A program made the translations under genes and the position numbers. From Roseovarius sp. ZX-A-9 (GTDB lineage: Bacteria; Pseudomonadota; Alphaproteobacteria; Rhodobacterales; Rhodobacteraceae), in contig NZ_JAPWHW010000001.1 of assembly GCF_028369135.1 (NCBI RefSeq), forward strand, positions 434,001-498,000: a stretch of DNA of 64,000 bases, given 5' to 3'. Below, piece after piece: positions 8,162 to 17,522 of the stretch (positions are counted from its first letter, which is position 1; each line of letters opens with the position of its first letter). The notes under the pieces are model-generated. The model saw only the letters and a list, made by a program, of their open reading frames with translations, searched no databases and was not told the DNA's origin.

Positions 8162-9025
8162 GTGGGGGATTTTGTGCAAGCGAGCGGATATTACCGACCC
8201 GAGACAATGGCCGAGGCGCTGCGCGTACTTGCGGGCGGGCCGACGACAATTGCCGCAGGGTGTACCGATCTTTTGGCCGCCACGCAGCGGCGGGCGCTGG
8301 AAGGGCCGGTGCTGGATATCACCGGGGTAGGCGCACTACACGGTATCGAGATTACCGCGGACGGCGTACGCATTGGCGCCGCTACGACATGGAGCAATGT
8401 GGTGCGCACGGATCTGCCACCCGCTTTCAACATGCTGCGACAGGCCGCCGTCGAAGTCGGCTCGGTCCAGATCCAGAATGCCGCGACGGTGGCGGGCAAT
8501 ATCTGCAACGCGTCGCCTGCCGCTGACGGGGTGCCCTGCCTGCTGGCGTTGGACGCCGAGGTTGAACTGTCATCTCTGGCGGGGGTTCGCCGCGTGCCGC
8601 TGGGCGCATTCATCACCGGCGTGCGGCAGGTTGATCTGCAGGCAGGCGAAATGGTGACGGCGCTCTGGGTACCACCGTCGGGAATGGGCGGCACGTCGCG
8701 GTTTCTTAAACTGGGCGCGCGGCGGTACCTGGTGATTTCCATCGCAATGGTCGCCGCGCGGCTTGTCGTGGAAAAGGGATGCGTTGCGCAAATCGCCATC
8801 GCGGTAGGGGCTTGCAGTGCCGTGGCGACGCGGCTGACACAATTGGAAGAGGCGTTGATCGGGTTGCCTGCGAACGCCACATTGTGCCGAGCCGTGTCCG
8901 ACGATCTGATTCTGCCCGCGCTGGCACCGATCGACGACATTCGTGCGGATGGGCAGTACCGCGCCCATGCTGCGGCAGAACTGGTGCGCCGGGCGCTGCG
9001 CGATCTGACTGGTGAGGCACTATGA
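8162..9025 (+). CDS. FAD-binding subunit of a molybdenum hydroxylase (CoxM/XdhB-like)
   Basis: Medium subunit of a xanthine-oxidase-family enzyme, passing electrons from the iron-sulfur centres to an acceptor through FAD. The 287-aa protein begins SGYYRPETMAEAL, contains the FAD loop GCTDLL (about residues 33-38), and QIQNAATVAGNICNASPAAD (about 100-119), the flavin pyrophosphate motif. GTG at 8162 follows GGAG and gives the normal family length; the frame is open to 8006 but that part is low in family character. Its stop overlaps the next start (ATGA), so both subunits are coupled. First gene of a five-gene operon. Substrate unknown. Confidence 0.88.
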   Translation: MGDFVQASGYYRPETMAEALRVLAGGPTTIAAGCTDLLAATQRRALEGPVLDITGVGALHGIEITADGVRIGAATTWSNVVRTDLPPAFNMLRQAAVEVGSVQIQNAATVAGNICNASPAADGVPCLLALDAEVELSSLAGVRRVPLGAFITGVRQVDLQAGEMVTALWVPPSGMGGTSRFLKLGARRYLVISIAMVAARLVVEKGCVAQIAIAVGACSAVATRLTQLEEALIGLPANATLCRAVSDDLILPALAPIDDIRADGQYRAHAAAELVRRALRDLTGEAL

Positions 9026-11721
9026 ACCGCTCGCTGACTACGCTGAACCTGCGGGTGAACGGCACCGCACATGCACTGCCAGTGGCACCGGGGCGGCGCC
9101 TGTCAGAGGTGCTGCGCGAGGATCTTGCCCTGCGCGGTACCAAGGTCGGCTGTGATGCGGGCGATTGCGGCGCGTGCACGGTGTTGTTGGACGGCGCACC
9201 GGTCTGCGCTTGCCTGACGCCGATCGCGCAGGTCGCCGGGCGCGACGTGACAACGGTAGAGGGGTTGGCGCGAGGCGCGTTGCAACAGACGTTTTTGCGG
9301 CACGGGGCAGCACAATGCGGGATATGTACGCCCGGCATGCTGATGGCGGCAACGGCGCTATTGGCACATACCCCGCAGCCCAGCCGCGCGCAGGCCGAGG
9401 CGGCACTTGGCGGCGTGCTCTGCCGGTGCACCGGCTATACCAAGATCATCGATGCGGTTTGCGATGTGCGCGATGGCGCAGCCGCACCCGATTTCACCGG
9501 GCAGTCGGTCGGCGCGCCGCTTCCCCGGCTCGACGGTGGGCCGAAGGTTGACGGCTCCGAGATCTACGGCGCCGATGCCTGCCCGGAGGGCACGTTGCTG
9601 GTACGCGCGGTGCGTGCGCCTTCGGCTCCGGCGCGCTTTCAATTCGGTGATCTGAAGGCGTGGCAAGCCGCGCAGGCCGGGCCGGTCGAGGTGTTCACCG
9701 CTGCCGACATTCCCGGCGAGAACCGCTTTGGCACCATTCCGCCCTTTGCCGACCAGCCCGCGCTGGCCGAGCGCCATGCGCGCCTGCGCGGCGAAGCGGT
9801 GGCGTTGGTGGCCGGCGAACCAGCGGTGATCGAAGCGCTGGACCTAGCCGCGTTTCCGATCACATGGGAAAAGACTGACGAGACGCTGGTGCATGCCAAC
9901 CGGGCAGACAACCTGCTGATTACCGGGCGCGTGCGCTGCGGAGATGCGCAGGCGGCACTGGAGCGCGCGACCTACGTGGCCAGCGGCGACATGGCGACTC
10001 CCTATATCGAACATGCCTATATCGAGCCCGAAGCCGGTGTCGCGTGGATGGATGGCAACACGCTGGTGATACAGGCCTGCACGCAGGCGCCGGTCATGGA
10101 CCGCGACGGAACGGCCACGGTTCTGGGCCTGCCGCCGGATAAGGTACGCATCATTCCCGCCGCAGCGGGCGGCGGGTTCGGCTCCAAGCTCGACCTGTCA
10201 TTGCAGCCGCTGATCGGACTGGTGGCGCTGAAGACCGGGCGGCCCGCGCGGATGATCTATAGCCGGGCGGAATCGATGGCCTCCACGACCAAGCGACATC
10301 CGGCAGAGATGACCGCGCGGATCGGAGCGGATGCACGGGGGCGTATCTGTGGCATGGTATTCGACGGCGCCTTCAACACCGGTGCCTATGCCAGTTGGGG
10401 CCCGACCGTGGCAGGGCGTGTGCCGGTGCATGCCTCTGGCCCCTACTTCACGCCCGATTACCACGCCGAAGCACATGCACAGCACAGTTTCTCGGCCATT
10501 TCCGGCGCGTTTCGCGGCTTTGGCGTGCCGCAGGCCGCGATCCTGCAAGAGACGCTCTATGACGATCTGGCGTTGCAGGCAGGGATCGACCGGCTGCAAT
10601 TCCGCCGGATCAATGCACTGCAAGACGGACAAAAGACGGTTTGCGGGCAGGCCTTGCAGGGCGTCGGGATTTCGGCCTGTCTGGAGGCGCTTGAAACGCC
10701 TTGGGCCGCTGCGCTGGAGCGTGCCGAGGCGGGCAATGCCGCGGCGGCGGCGGCGGGCAGTGCGCTGCGGCACGGTGTCGGTGTCGCGTCATGCTGGTAT
10801 GGCTGTGGCAATACCGGGTTGCCGAACCCGTCAACGGTTCGGGTGGGGATCACGCCCGATGGCGCATTGCGGCTGCATCAGGGCGCCACGGATATCGGAC
10901 AGGGCAGCAACACGGTGATCACCCAGATCTGCGCCGAGGCGCTGGGGCTGCCGGTAGCGCAATTCACCCTGATCGGGCCAGATACCGCGCTGACACCCGA
11001 TTGCGGCAAAACATCAGCCTCGCGCCAGACCTACGTGACCGGCAAGGCCGCCTATCAGGCGGGTGCGGCGCTGCGCGCGGCCATCCTGAGCCTGGGAAAT
11101 ATGGGCCCGGAGGCGCAGATCACGCTGGAGAACGGGGTTCTGATCCTGCGCGACGGTGCAGGTGAGCGGCGGGTGAATCTGGGCGATATCGCGCCCGATG
11201 CCAACGGCTATGCCATCGCCGCCGAAGAGACCTATGACCCCCCCACCACCGGCCTTGATGCCGATGGGCAGGGCGCGCCCTATGCGGTCTATGGCTACGG
11301 CGCCCAGATCGCCGAGGTGACGGTGGATACTGTTCTGGGCACGGTCAAGGCGACGCGGATGACCGCCGCGCATGATCTGGGCCGGGTGATCAACCCGCAG
11401 CTAGCCGAGGGGCAAGTGCAGGGCGGCATCGCGCAAGGGCTGGGCATGGCGCTGATGGAGGAGTTCATCCCCGGTCGCACCGAGAACCTGCACGATTACC
11501 TGATCCCGACGACCGGCGACATGCCGCAGATCGACACGATCCTGCTGGAAGTGCCGGACCCCGAGGGGCCTCTGGGGGCCAAAGGGCTGGGCGAACATGT
11601 GCTGATCCCCACAGCGCCTGCGATCCTGAACGCCATCCGCCATGCCTGCGGCGCGCGGGTCACGTCGCTGCCCGCGCTGCCACATAGGGTGTTGGCCGCA
11701 ATTCGCGAGGCCAAGGCGTGA
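9022..11721 (+). CDS. fused 2Fe-2S and molybdopterin subunit of a molybdenum hydroxylase
   Basis: Catalytic subunit of a xanthine-oxidase-family dehydrogenase that hydroxylates an N-heterocycle or aldehyde with water-derived oxygen. At 899 aa it fuses the small and large subunits, as in Desulfovibrio aldehyde oxidoreductase. Residues 1-160 carry plant-type cluster Cys 44, 49, 52, 64 and the second cluster Cys 99, 102, 134, 136. The molybdopterin part shows GGGFGSK (about 383), FRGFGVPQ (about 497) and the active-site Glu in KGLGE (Glu858). All ligands are present. ATG overlaps the FAD gene by 4 nt; its end overlaps the 6-hydroxynicotinate-reductase-like gene. Neighbours point to a heterocycle such as nicotinate, but that is inference. 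Confidence 0.92.
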   Translation: MNRSLTTLNLRVNGTAHALPVAPGRRLSEVLREDLALRGTKVGCDAGDCGACTVLLDGAPVCACLTPIAQVAGRDVTTVEGLARGALQQTFLRHGAAQCGICTPGMLMAATALLAHTPQPSRAQAEAALGGVLCRCTGYTKIIDAVCDVRDGAAAPDFTGQSVGAPLPRLDGGPKVDGSEIYGADACPEGTLLVRAVRAPSAPARFQFGDLKAWQAAQAGPVEVFTAADIPGENRFGTIPPFADQPALAERHARLRGEAVALVAGEPAVIEALDLAAFPITWEKTDETLVHANRADNLLITGRVRCGDAQAALERATYVASGDMATPYIEHAYIEPEAGVAWMDGNTLVIQACTQAPVMDRDGTATVLGLPPDKVRIIPAAAGGGFGSKLDLSLQPLIGLVALKTGRPARMIYSRAESMASTTKRHPAEMTARIGADARGRICGMVFDGAFNTGAYASWGPTVAGRVPVHASGPYFTPDYHAEAHAQHSFSAISGAFRGFGVPQAAILQETLYDDLALQAGIDRLQFRRINALQDGQKTVCGQALQGVGISACLEALETPWAAALERAEAGNAAAAAAGSALRHGVGVASCWYGCGNTGLPNPSTVRVGITPDGALRLHQGATDIGQGSNTVITQICAEALGLPVAQFTLIGPDTALTPDCGKTSASRQTYVTGKAAYQAGAALRAAILSLGNMGPEAQITLENGVLILRDGAGERRVNLGDIAPDANGYAIAAEETYDPPTTGLDADGQGAPYAVYGYGAQIAEVTVDTVLGTVKATRMTAAHDLGRVINPQLAEGQVQGGIAQGLGMALMEEFIPGRTENLHDYLIPTTGDMPQIDTILLEVPDPEGPLGAKGLGEHVLIPTAPAILNAIRHACGARVTSLPALPHRVLAAIREAKA

Positions 11722-13163
11722 GCACACGAGAGGAAAAGATACGCTGCGATGCCTGCCCGGTGATGTGCTACATCGCGCCGGGCAAGATCGGGGCCTGCGA
11801 CCGGTACGGCAACGAGGACGGCAAGATTGTGCGTTGCGATCCGCTGACCATCCTCGACCGGCGCGTTGCCGCCGGGGAAGAGGTAAAGCCGTTTCTGACC
11901 GCCGACTGGGACGGGCAATGGTTGGGCGGTGATGATCTGTTCGTCAGTGGCGTCGGGTCGGGCACGACCTACCCTGACTACAAACCGGCCCCCTTCATCG
12001 TCAGCCGCGAGGTGGATGGCGCGGATTTCGTGACTGTCGTGACCGAGGCGATCTTTTCCTATTGCGGGGTCAAAGTGAAGATCGACACCGACCGACATCT
12101 TGGCGAAGAGCGCGCCATCGTGCGCGCCGGTGGCGAGGTCATCGGCCATGTTACCACCAGCGAATATGGCAGCCGGATGCTTTCGCTGGGCGGGGTCGAA
12201 CATCTGACCGGCGGCTCCAAGCCAGAGGGACGCGTGACCTGCGATGCGCTATTGCGCCTGTGCAATGGCGAGGCGGTGGCACTGGACATCGACGGTGGTG
12301 CCAATATCGTCGTTCAGGCCGGGCAGCCCCCCATCGTGGACGGGCAGCGCGAGGCGCGCATGCGCGTCGGCTGTGGGTCCGCCACGATCGGGATGTTCGC
12401 GTCACAATGGCAGGGGCTGGTGGATGAGGTTGTCGTGGTGGACGACCACATCACCGGCGTCGTCAGCGAACATCAGGCGGGCAAGGTGCTGGGCTGGCCT
12501 GACACCGGCATCCGGATCAAGGGGCGGCGATCGACGCCCGGACGGTATTTTCAGGTCGCGGGCCCCGGACGGGGCTGGGGTGGGACGGATATCGAGGATC
12601 CGCTGGATATCCTGAACCCTTGGCTGGAAAAGAAAGGCGCGCGGCCGGGTCTGACATTGCTGATGGTCTCCACCACGGGTGAGCATCACGGATATTACAT
12701 ACTCGACGATGCGCTGGTGCCGCAGCCCGCGCCGCTGCCCGAACAGTTGAAGCCTTCGGTCGATCTGATTGCAGAGAATTGCGAGCCAGCCCTTTGCACG
12801 GTGATGTTTCAGGCCGGTGCGGGCGGCTCCTTGCGCTCTGGCGTGACGCGCAACCCGGTCAAACTGACCCATTCGGTGCAAAGCGGGCAATGCCGTGTGA
12901 CCTGCGGCGGCGTACCTGCCTATGTCTGGCCCGGCGGTGGGATCACGATCATGGTCGATGTGCTGGACATGCCCGACGGCTCTTTCGGCTATGTTCCGAC
13001 ACCTGCGCTGGTCGCCCCGCTGGAATTCACGCTTTCCCGTGAGGACTATCGCGCGCTCGGCGGTCATGAAGCGTCAGTGCGTGGCGTAGCGGATATCATT
13101 GCAAGCGGCGGCGAGTACGGCAGCGCGGTGCGCAAAGTACAGCCAAAAGGGTCGCGAAAATGA
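11718..13163 (+). CDS. 6-hydroxynicotinate reductase-like iron-sulfur protein
   Basis: The 481-aa protein resembles 6-hydroxynicotinate reductase of the Eubacterium barkeri nicotinate pathway, which reduces 6-hydroxynicotinate to 1,4,5,6-tetrahydro-6-oxonicotinate. An N-terminal cluster-binding pattern is clear: Cys10, 13, 17 and 27. Gly-rich stretches and a late Cys pair (QCRVTCGG, about residue 393-401) may bind further cofactors. It starts with GTG at 11718 inside the stop of the molybdenum subunit gene (GTGA) and itself overlaps the next gene by ATGA. Direct coupling to a molybdenum hydroxylase strengthens the assignment, since nicotinate hydroxylation precedes this reduction. The exact substrate and physiological electron donor are unproven. 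Confidence 0.75.
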   Translation: MSTREEKIRCDACPVMCYIAPGKIGACDRYGNEDGKIVRCDPLTILDRRVAAGEEVKPFLTADWDGQWLGGDDLFVSGVGSGTTYPDYKPAPFIVSREVDGADFVTVVTEAIFSYCGVKVKIDTDRHLGEERAIVRAGGEVIGHVTTSEYGSRMLSLGGVEHLTGGSKPEGRVTCDALLRLCNGEAVALDIDGGANIVVQAGQPPIVDGQREARMRVGCGSATIGMFASQWQGLVDEVVVVDDHITGVVSEHQAGKVLGWPDTGIRIKGRRSTPGRYFQVAGPGRGWGGTDIEDPLDILNPWLEKKGARPGLTLLMVSTTGEHHGYYILDDALVPQPAPLPEQLKPSVDLIAENCEPALCTVMFQAGAGGSLRSGVTRNPVKLTHSVQSGQCRVTCGGVPAYVWPGGGITIMVDVLDMPDGSFGYVPTPALVAPLEFTLSREDYRALGGHEASVRGVADIIASGGEYGSAVRKVQPKGSRK

Positions 13164-13999
13164 GTGGGCCACAGGCGCATTGGATCTCTGGCGGGCGATT
13201 GCATCTGCATCACGGGCCGATTGACATGATCATTGGCGCAGCGGGCCCCGGTCGCGAGGCGGGCCTGGCCCGCGCAGTCGCGCGGTTTGACACGTTGCTG
13301 GAGGAGCTGGCCGCAGAGCTGCCCCGCCTGCGCGCCGTGCAAGGGCCGCCGCCGCGTGGCACTGTCGCGGCCGCAATGGTGGCTGCAACAGTGCCCTTTA
13401 CCGAGTTCATCACACCCATGGCCGCCGTCGCAGGTGCCGGGGCTGATGCCGTGCTGGCGGCACTGGCCGCCGCAGGCGGCATCGACAAGGCCTATGTGAA
13501 CAATGGCGGCGATGTCGCCTTTCACCTCGGCCCTGGTCATAGCATGACCGCCGCCATAGCCAGCACCACCGGCGGACAGGCAACTATCAACTACAAGGAC
13601 GCCGCGCGCGGTGTTGCCACGTCGGGCTGGCGCGGGCGTAGCCATTCGTTAGGCATCGCCGATAGCGTCACTGTTCTGGCCCAAAACGCTGCTATGGCTG
13701 ATGCTGCGGCCACCTTGATCACCAATGCGGTGGATTTGCCCGACCATTCTGCGATCATCCGCAAGCCGGCTTGCGACCTGTTTGATGACAGCGATCTGGG
13801 CACTCGGCCTGTGACCGTCGCCGTCGGACCGCTGACCGAGGAAGAGATCGCGCGCGCCCTGCACCGCGGCCTGCGACGGGCCGAACAATTTCGCGCGCGC
13901 GGGCTGATCTGTGCGGCCTCTCTCAGCCTTGGCGCACAGCAGGTTTTGACCCGCGATATGCATATTCTGACACCCGAACCGGAGCCGATTGATGCCTGA
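13160..13999 (+). CDS. UPF0280 family protein (ApbE-like fold)
   Basis: A 279-aa conserved protein of unknown function belonging to UPF0280, a family placed in the ApbE-like structural group. Recognisable features are the opening around HHGPIDMIIGA, the Ala/Gly-rich helix near residues 90-115, and NNGGDVAFHL (about 113-122), which resembles the ApbE segment that holds FAD and Mg. ApbE transfers FMN to target proteins, but whether UPF0280 members do is not established. It overlaps the reductase-like gene by 4 nt and the AA_synth gene by 8 nt. Tight coupling suggests a role in maturing or acting with the molybdenum hydroxylase/reductase system. Confidence 0.8.
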   Translation: MSGPQAHWISGGRLHLHHGPIDMIIGAAGPGREAGLARAVARFDTLLEELAAELPRLRAVQGPPPRGTVAAAMVAATVPFTEFITPMAAVAGAGADAVLAALAAAGGIDKAYVNNGGDVAFHLGPGHSMTAAIASTTGGQATINYKDAARGVATSGWRGRSHSLGIADSVTVLAQNAAMADAAATLITNAVDLPDHSAIIRKPACDLFDDSDLGTRPVTVAVGPLTEEEIARALHRGLRRAEQFRARGLICAASLSLGAQQVLTRDMHILTPEPEPIDA

Positions 14000-14573
14000 A
14001 TTCACCTTGCGCAAAACCATGTTGTTCGTCGAAGACATTCACCACGATGGTGGCCCGGCGCCTGATCTGCCGCGCCGCCGCGCGGCCATAGCTACATTGG
14101 TGCGCAACCCGTTTGCCGGCAGCTATACCGAAGACCTGCAATCGGCGATGGACGATCTGAAGCCGCTGGGCCTGTCGATGACCGAACGGCTGATCGACGC
14201 GATGGGCGGTGTCGAGGGTATCGACGGCTATGGCAAGGCCGCCATGTGCGGCGAAGCCGGAGAGCTGGAACATACCGCACTGTGGCATGTACCGGGCGGC
14301 TATGCGATGCGCGCGCGGCTGGGCGAGGCACGCGCGATTGTACCGTCGGCGATGAAACAGGGCGGGCCGGGCAGCCGGATCGACGTGCCGCTGGGCCATA
14401 TCAATGCCGCCTATGTGCGTAGCCATTTCGACGCGATGGAAGTGGGCCTGCCGGACGGGCCGCGCCGTGATGAACTGTTGTTCGTTCTGGCAATGTCGCG
14501 CGGCGGGCGGGTTCACGACCGGATGGGCGGGCTGACCGTGGCCGAGGTCAAGGGGGAGGACGGTTTGCGCTAA
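13992..14573 (+). CDS. amino acid synthesis (AA_synth, PF06684) family protein
   Basis: A 193-aa protein of the AA_synth family, whose members have structures but no firmly assigned reaction. Typical features are the N-terminal KTMLFVEDIHHDGG, the central GKAAMCGEAGELEH (about residues 77-90), VPGG, and a C-terminal DRMGGLTVAEV segment. A GGAG site precedes the ATG at 13992, which lies 8 nt inside the UPF0280 gene. The family is often found near ring-opening amidohydrolases and related catabolic genes, so a hydrolytic or isomerising step on an amide or keto acid is possible; this is inference. It ends the operon and overlaps the tail of the convergent transporter gene by 26 nt. Confidence 0.75.
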   Translation: MPEFTLRKTMLFVEDIHHDGGPAPDLPRRRAAIATLVRNPFAGSYTEDLQSAMDDLKPLGLSMTERLIDAMGGVEGIDGYGKAAMCGEAGELEHTALWHVPGGYAMRARLGEARAIVPSAMKQGGPGSRIDVPLGHINAAYVRSHFDAMEVGLPDGPRRDELLFVLAMSRGGRVHDRMGGLTVAEVKGEDGLR

Positions 14574-15444
14574 CGGGGCGCGCCGGGCGCCGCGAGAGCT
14601 GCACCGCAAGGATGCCACCCATGATGACCACGACGCCGACCACGTCGTAGAACTGCAATGGCTCGTTCAGGATCAGCGCGGCGACGGCCACGCCCAGGAA
14701 CGGGTTGAGAAAGTGGAACGTGGCGGCGCGTGTGGCCCCAATTCGCTCTACCAGCATGAACCACACCAGCGTCGCCCCGAGACCAGGCACAATCGTCGTA
14801 TAGACAAAGGACGCCACCAGCAGCCAACTCCAATCGATCTCGAGCGTCTCGGTGGAAACTGCCACGACGCTGAGCACCGCACTGGCAATCAGCATCTGCA
14901 ACCCGACAACCATCAGGAAATTACCACCCGACGTGGCCCCGCGCACCGCCAGGGTCGCCACCGCCAGCGCAATCACCCCGATAATGCAAAGCGTCAAGCC
15001 AAAGAGATCAACGCCACCGGACAGGCGATTGCCCATGATGATCGCGACGCCCACCATCCCCGCCACAAGACCGAGCACCGCCATCGGTGCCAGACGCTCG
15101 CGATAAACGACCCAGCCTGCCAGCGCCACCAACAGCGGCATGGTCGAGGCAATGATCGCGGCCAGGGACGCCTCGATTGTCTGCATCGCGACAAAATAGA
15201 GCCCAAGATAAAGCGCGTTCTGGCAGATACCAAAGACGAACGTTGCCCGCCATTGGGCGGGCGTCAGCCGCCAGCTCTGGCCCAGCATCCGCGCGATCAG
15301 GATGCCCAGCAGGCCCGAAATCAGAAACCGCAGTGCCAGTGAACTGACCGGCGGCGCCGCGGTGACAATGATGCGCGCAGAAGTGTAGGCGCTCGACCAC
15401 ATGAAGGCGAAGGCAAGGCCCATCAAGATTGCGCGTAAATCCAT
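14548..15444 (-). CDS. EamA/DMT family transporter
   Basis: Inner-membrane transporter of the drug/metabolite superfamily with about ten hydrophobic segments in 298 aa arranged as two EamA repeats; the second repeat ends in the family pattern FHFLNPFLGVAVAALILNEPL (shortened: FLNPFLGV). Substrate is not predictable and family members export amino acids, nucleosides or drugs. The chosen ATG at 15444 begins MDLRAILMGLAFA; the frame extends to 15522 but would run through the HU terminator hairpin. The last 26 nt overlap the convergent AA_synth gene. It follows HU on the same strand but a terminator separates them. Confidence 0.85.
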   Translation of the reverse strand: MDLRAILMGLAFAFMWSSAYTSARIIVTAAPPVSSLALRFLISGLLGILIARMLGQSWRLTPAQWRATFVFGICQNALYLGLYFVAMQTIEASLAAIIASTMPLLVALAGWVVYRERLAPMAVLGLVAGMVGVAIIMGNRLSGGVDLFGLTLCIIGVIALAVATLAVRGATSGGNFLMVVGLQMLIASAVLSVVAVSTETLEIDWSWLLVASFVYTTIVPGLGATLVWFMLVERIGATRAATFHFLNPFLGVAVAALILNEPLQFYDVVGVVVIMGGILAVQLSRRPARPVSANRPPP

Positions 15445-15471
15445 GTTTGACAAGTCCTGCCTGAAAACTGA

Positions 15472-15500
15472 AAAGGGCCGCTCGATATGAGCGACCCTTT
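15472..15500 (-). terminator. terminator of the HU gene
   Basis: On the minus strand GGGTCGCTC and GAGCGGCCC form a stem with a central mismatch around a short ATATC loop, followed by a U-rich run (bases 15468-15474). It lies 25 bp after the HU stop codon. Confidence 0.75.
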
Positions 15501-15524
15501 CCGAAACTCTACGCTGATGCAAGC

Positions 15525-15812
15525 CTAGCCGTTAACGCTGTCTTTCAGCGCCTTGGCGATGGTCATCTTGACAACCTTGTCGGCCTCTTTCTTGATCTGC
15601 TCGCCCGTCGCGGGGTTGCGGACCATACGCTCGGGGCGCTCACGGCAGTAGATCTTGCCGACGCCGGGCAGCGTCACGGCACCGCCACCCGAAACTTCAC
15701 GGGTGATCACAGCGATGATCGCGTCAAGCGCTGTGTTTGCGGATTTCTTGTCGCTGTCCATCTCATCGGCCAGTGCCGCAACGAGCTGGGTCTTGGTCAT
15801 AGGTTTTGCCAT
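15525..15812 (-). CDS. hup: HU-family DNA-binding protein
   Basis: Small nucleoid-associated protein that binds and bends DNA as a dimer. The 95-aa sequence has the HU layout: N-terminal helices (TKTQLVAALADEM), the GGGAVTLPGVGKIY strand region, and the DNA-binding arm with RNPATGE (about residues 65-71) carrying the intercalating Pro. A strong GAAGGAGA ribosome-binding site precedes the ATG. It sits alone with a terminator right behind it, consistent with high monocistronic expression. Whether it is the only HU of the genome cannot be told. Confidence 0.95.
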   Translation of the reverse strand: MAKPMTKTQLVAALADEMDSDKKSANTALDAIIAVITREVSGGGAVTLPGVGKIYCRERPERMVRNPATGEQIKKEADKVVKMTIAKALKDSVNG

Positions 15813-15953
15813 TTAATGGTCTCCTTCAACTGCCCGTTCATTGGGCCTCATCCGCGCAATTTAACGCTATCTTGTGGGGTAACACAACGAGTAGTGGCGC
15901 TGATAAAAGCGAAAACATGCGTTTTTCCACAGATTTCGACAGGACGAAGAGCG

Positions 15954-17432
15954 TCAAAGGAACGCTGTTTCCTGAAAAGAGCGCAATTTGCGGCTGTGAA
16001 TGCGCTCCAGCGGCATTTTGGACAGCATTTCCATCGCACGAATCCCGATCATCAGATGGCGCGCAACCTGGGTATTGTAGAATTCCGACGCCATTCCGGG
16101 CAGCTTCAACTCGCCATGCAGCGGCTTGTCGGACACGCATAACAGCGTCCCGTAGGGCACGCGAAAGCGAAACCCGTTGGCGGCGATCGTGGCGCTTTCC
16201 ATATCCAGCGCGATGGCGCGGCTCTGGCTGAGGCGCTGCACCGGGCCAGACTGGTCACGCAATTCCCAGTTGCGATTGTCGAGGCTGGCGACGGTGCCGG
16301 TGCGCATGATCCGCTTGATGTCGTACCCGGTCAGACGGGCCTGCTCGGCCACCGCCTCTTGCAGGGCTATCTGGATTTCGGCAAGCGGCGGGATCGGCAC
16401 CCAGATCGGGATGTCCGCATTCAGAACACCATCCTCGCGCAGATAGGCATGTGCCAGCACGAAATCCCCCAGATTCTGGGAATTGCGCAGCCCCGCACAG
16501 TGGCCGACCATGATCCAGGCATGCGAGCGCAGCACGGCGATATGATCGGTTGCGGTCTTGGCGTTGGACGGGCCGACGCCGATATTCACCAGCGTGATCC
16601 CCGCGCGGCCCGGACGCTTGAGGTGATAGGCTGGCATCTGCGGCAGTTTCAGCGGCACGTCCAGCGGCGCATCAGCCTCGGTGATCTCGACATTGTCGGT
16701 GCTGACGAAGCTGGTGTAACCGCTGTCCGGATCGGCCAGCGCGCGGCGGGCATAGGCCTCGAACTCAGCAACGTAGAACTGGTAATTGGTAAACAAGACG
16801 TGGTTCTGGAAATGCTCGGGCTCGGTCGCGGTGTAATGTGCGAGCCGCGCCAGCGAGTAGTCCACGCGCTGCGCAGTGAATGGCGCCAGCGGCTCTGTCC
16901 CGTCGGGGGCCGGGCGCGCGGTCCCGTTCACGATATTGTCGTTGGTTGTGCTGAGATCCGGCACATCAAATACATCGCGCAACGTGAACTTGGTAGCACC
17001 AGCATGGGGCACGGTCATTTCGGGGACTTGCGCCACCGCAAAATGCACCGGTATCGGCGTGTCCGACACACCAATGCTGACCGGAACACCGTGGTTGCTG
17101 ATCAGCAGCTCGATCTGCTGAGTCAGGTAATCGCGAAAGAGGTCGGGCCGGGTGATCGTCGTGGCGTGGGTGCCCGGCGCGGACACGTGGCCAAAGCTGA
17201 GCCGGCTGTCGATCTTGGCGAATGACGTGGTGGTGATCCGGATCTCTGGGTAGAAGGCGCGGAAGCGACGGTTGGGCACGGGGCCTGCCATTGCCGCATC
17301 GAAGGACTGGCAAAGAAACTGCACCGCCATATCGTAGAGCGTGCAAAGGTGATCCACCGCGGCCTGCGCATCGGTGAATTCCGCGTGTGGCGGCGCAACG
17401 GGGGTGTCAATGCTCATGTCTGCCTGATGCAT
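15954..17432 (-). CDS. amn: AMP nucleosidase
   Basis: Hydrolyses AMP to adenine and ribose 5-phosphate in the cytoplasm, adjusting the adenylate pool. The product (about 492 aa) matches the length of E. coli Amn (484 aa). It has the N-terminal regulatory domain (residues 15-190, including the RFRAFYPEIRI region) and a C-terminal nucleoside-phosphorylase-like domain with VNIGVGPSNAKTATDH (about 300-315), AWIMVGHCAGLR and ALDMESATIAANGFR (about 412-426). Starts at 17489 or 17417 are also possible; 17432 has AGGCAGG upstream. Divergent from the VOC-protein gene at 17523. Function confident. Confidence 0.93.
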   Translation of the reverse strand: MHQADMSIDTPVAPPHAEFTDAQAAVDHLCTLYDMAVQFLCQSFDAAMAGPVPNRRFRAFYPEIRITTTSFAKIDSRLSFGHVSAPGTHATTITRPDLFRDYLTQQIELLISNHGVPVSIGVSDTPIPVHFAVAQVPEMTVPHAGATKFTLRDVFDVPDLSTTNDNIVNGTARPAPDGTEPLAPFTAQRVDYSLARLAHYTATEPEHFQNHVLFTNYQFYVAEFEAYARRALADPDSGYTSFVSTDNVEITEADAPLDVPLKLPQMPAYHLKRPGRAGITLVNIGVGPSNAKTATDHIAVLRSHAWIMVGHCAGLRNSQNLGDFVLAHAYLREDGVLNADIPIWVPIPPLAEIQIALQEAVAEQARLTGYDIKRIMRTGTVASLDNRNWELRDQSGPVQRLSQSRAIALDMESATIAANGFRFRVPYGTLLCVSDKPLHGELKLPGMASEFYNTQVARHLMIGIRAMEMLSKMPLERIHSRKLRSFQETAFL

Positions 17433-17522
17433 ATGTGCCTGCCTTGCCTCTTTGACGGCCACGTTGACACGAGGGGGCGCGGGGATCAAGCTATGGTAGA
17501 GTAGGACAGAGCGGGTCGCCGA

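Noticed and set aside
14713..15342. Open frame on the plus strand opposite the EamA transporter
   Set aside because: Product is a run of charged residues with His/Gln/Arg bias, the usual complement of hydrophobic codons; no start site.
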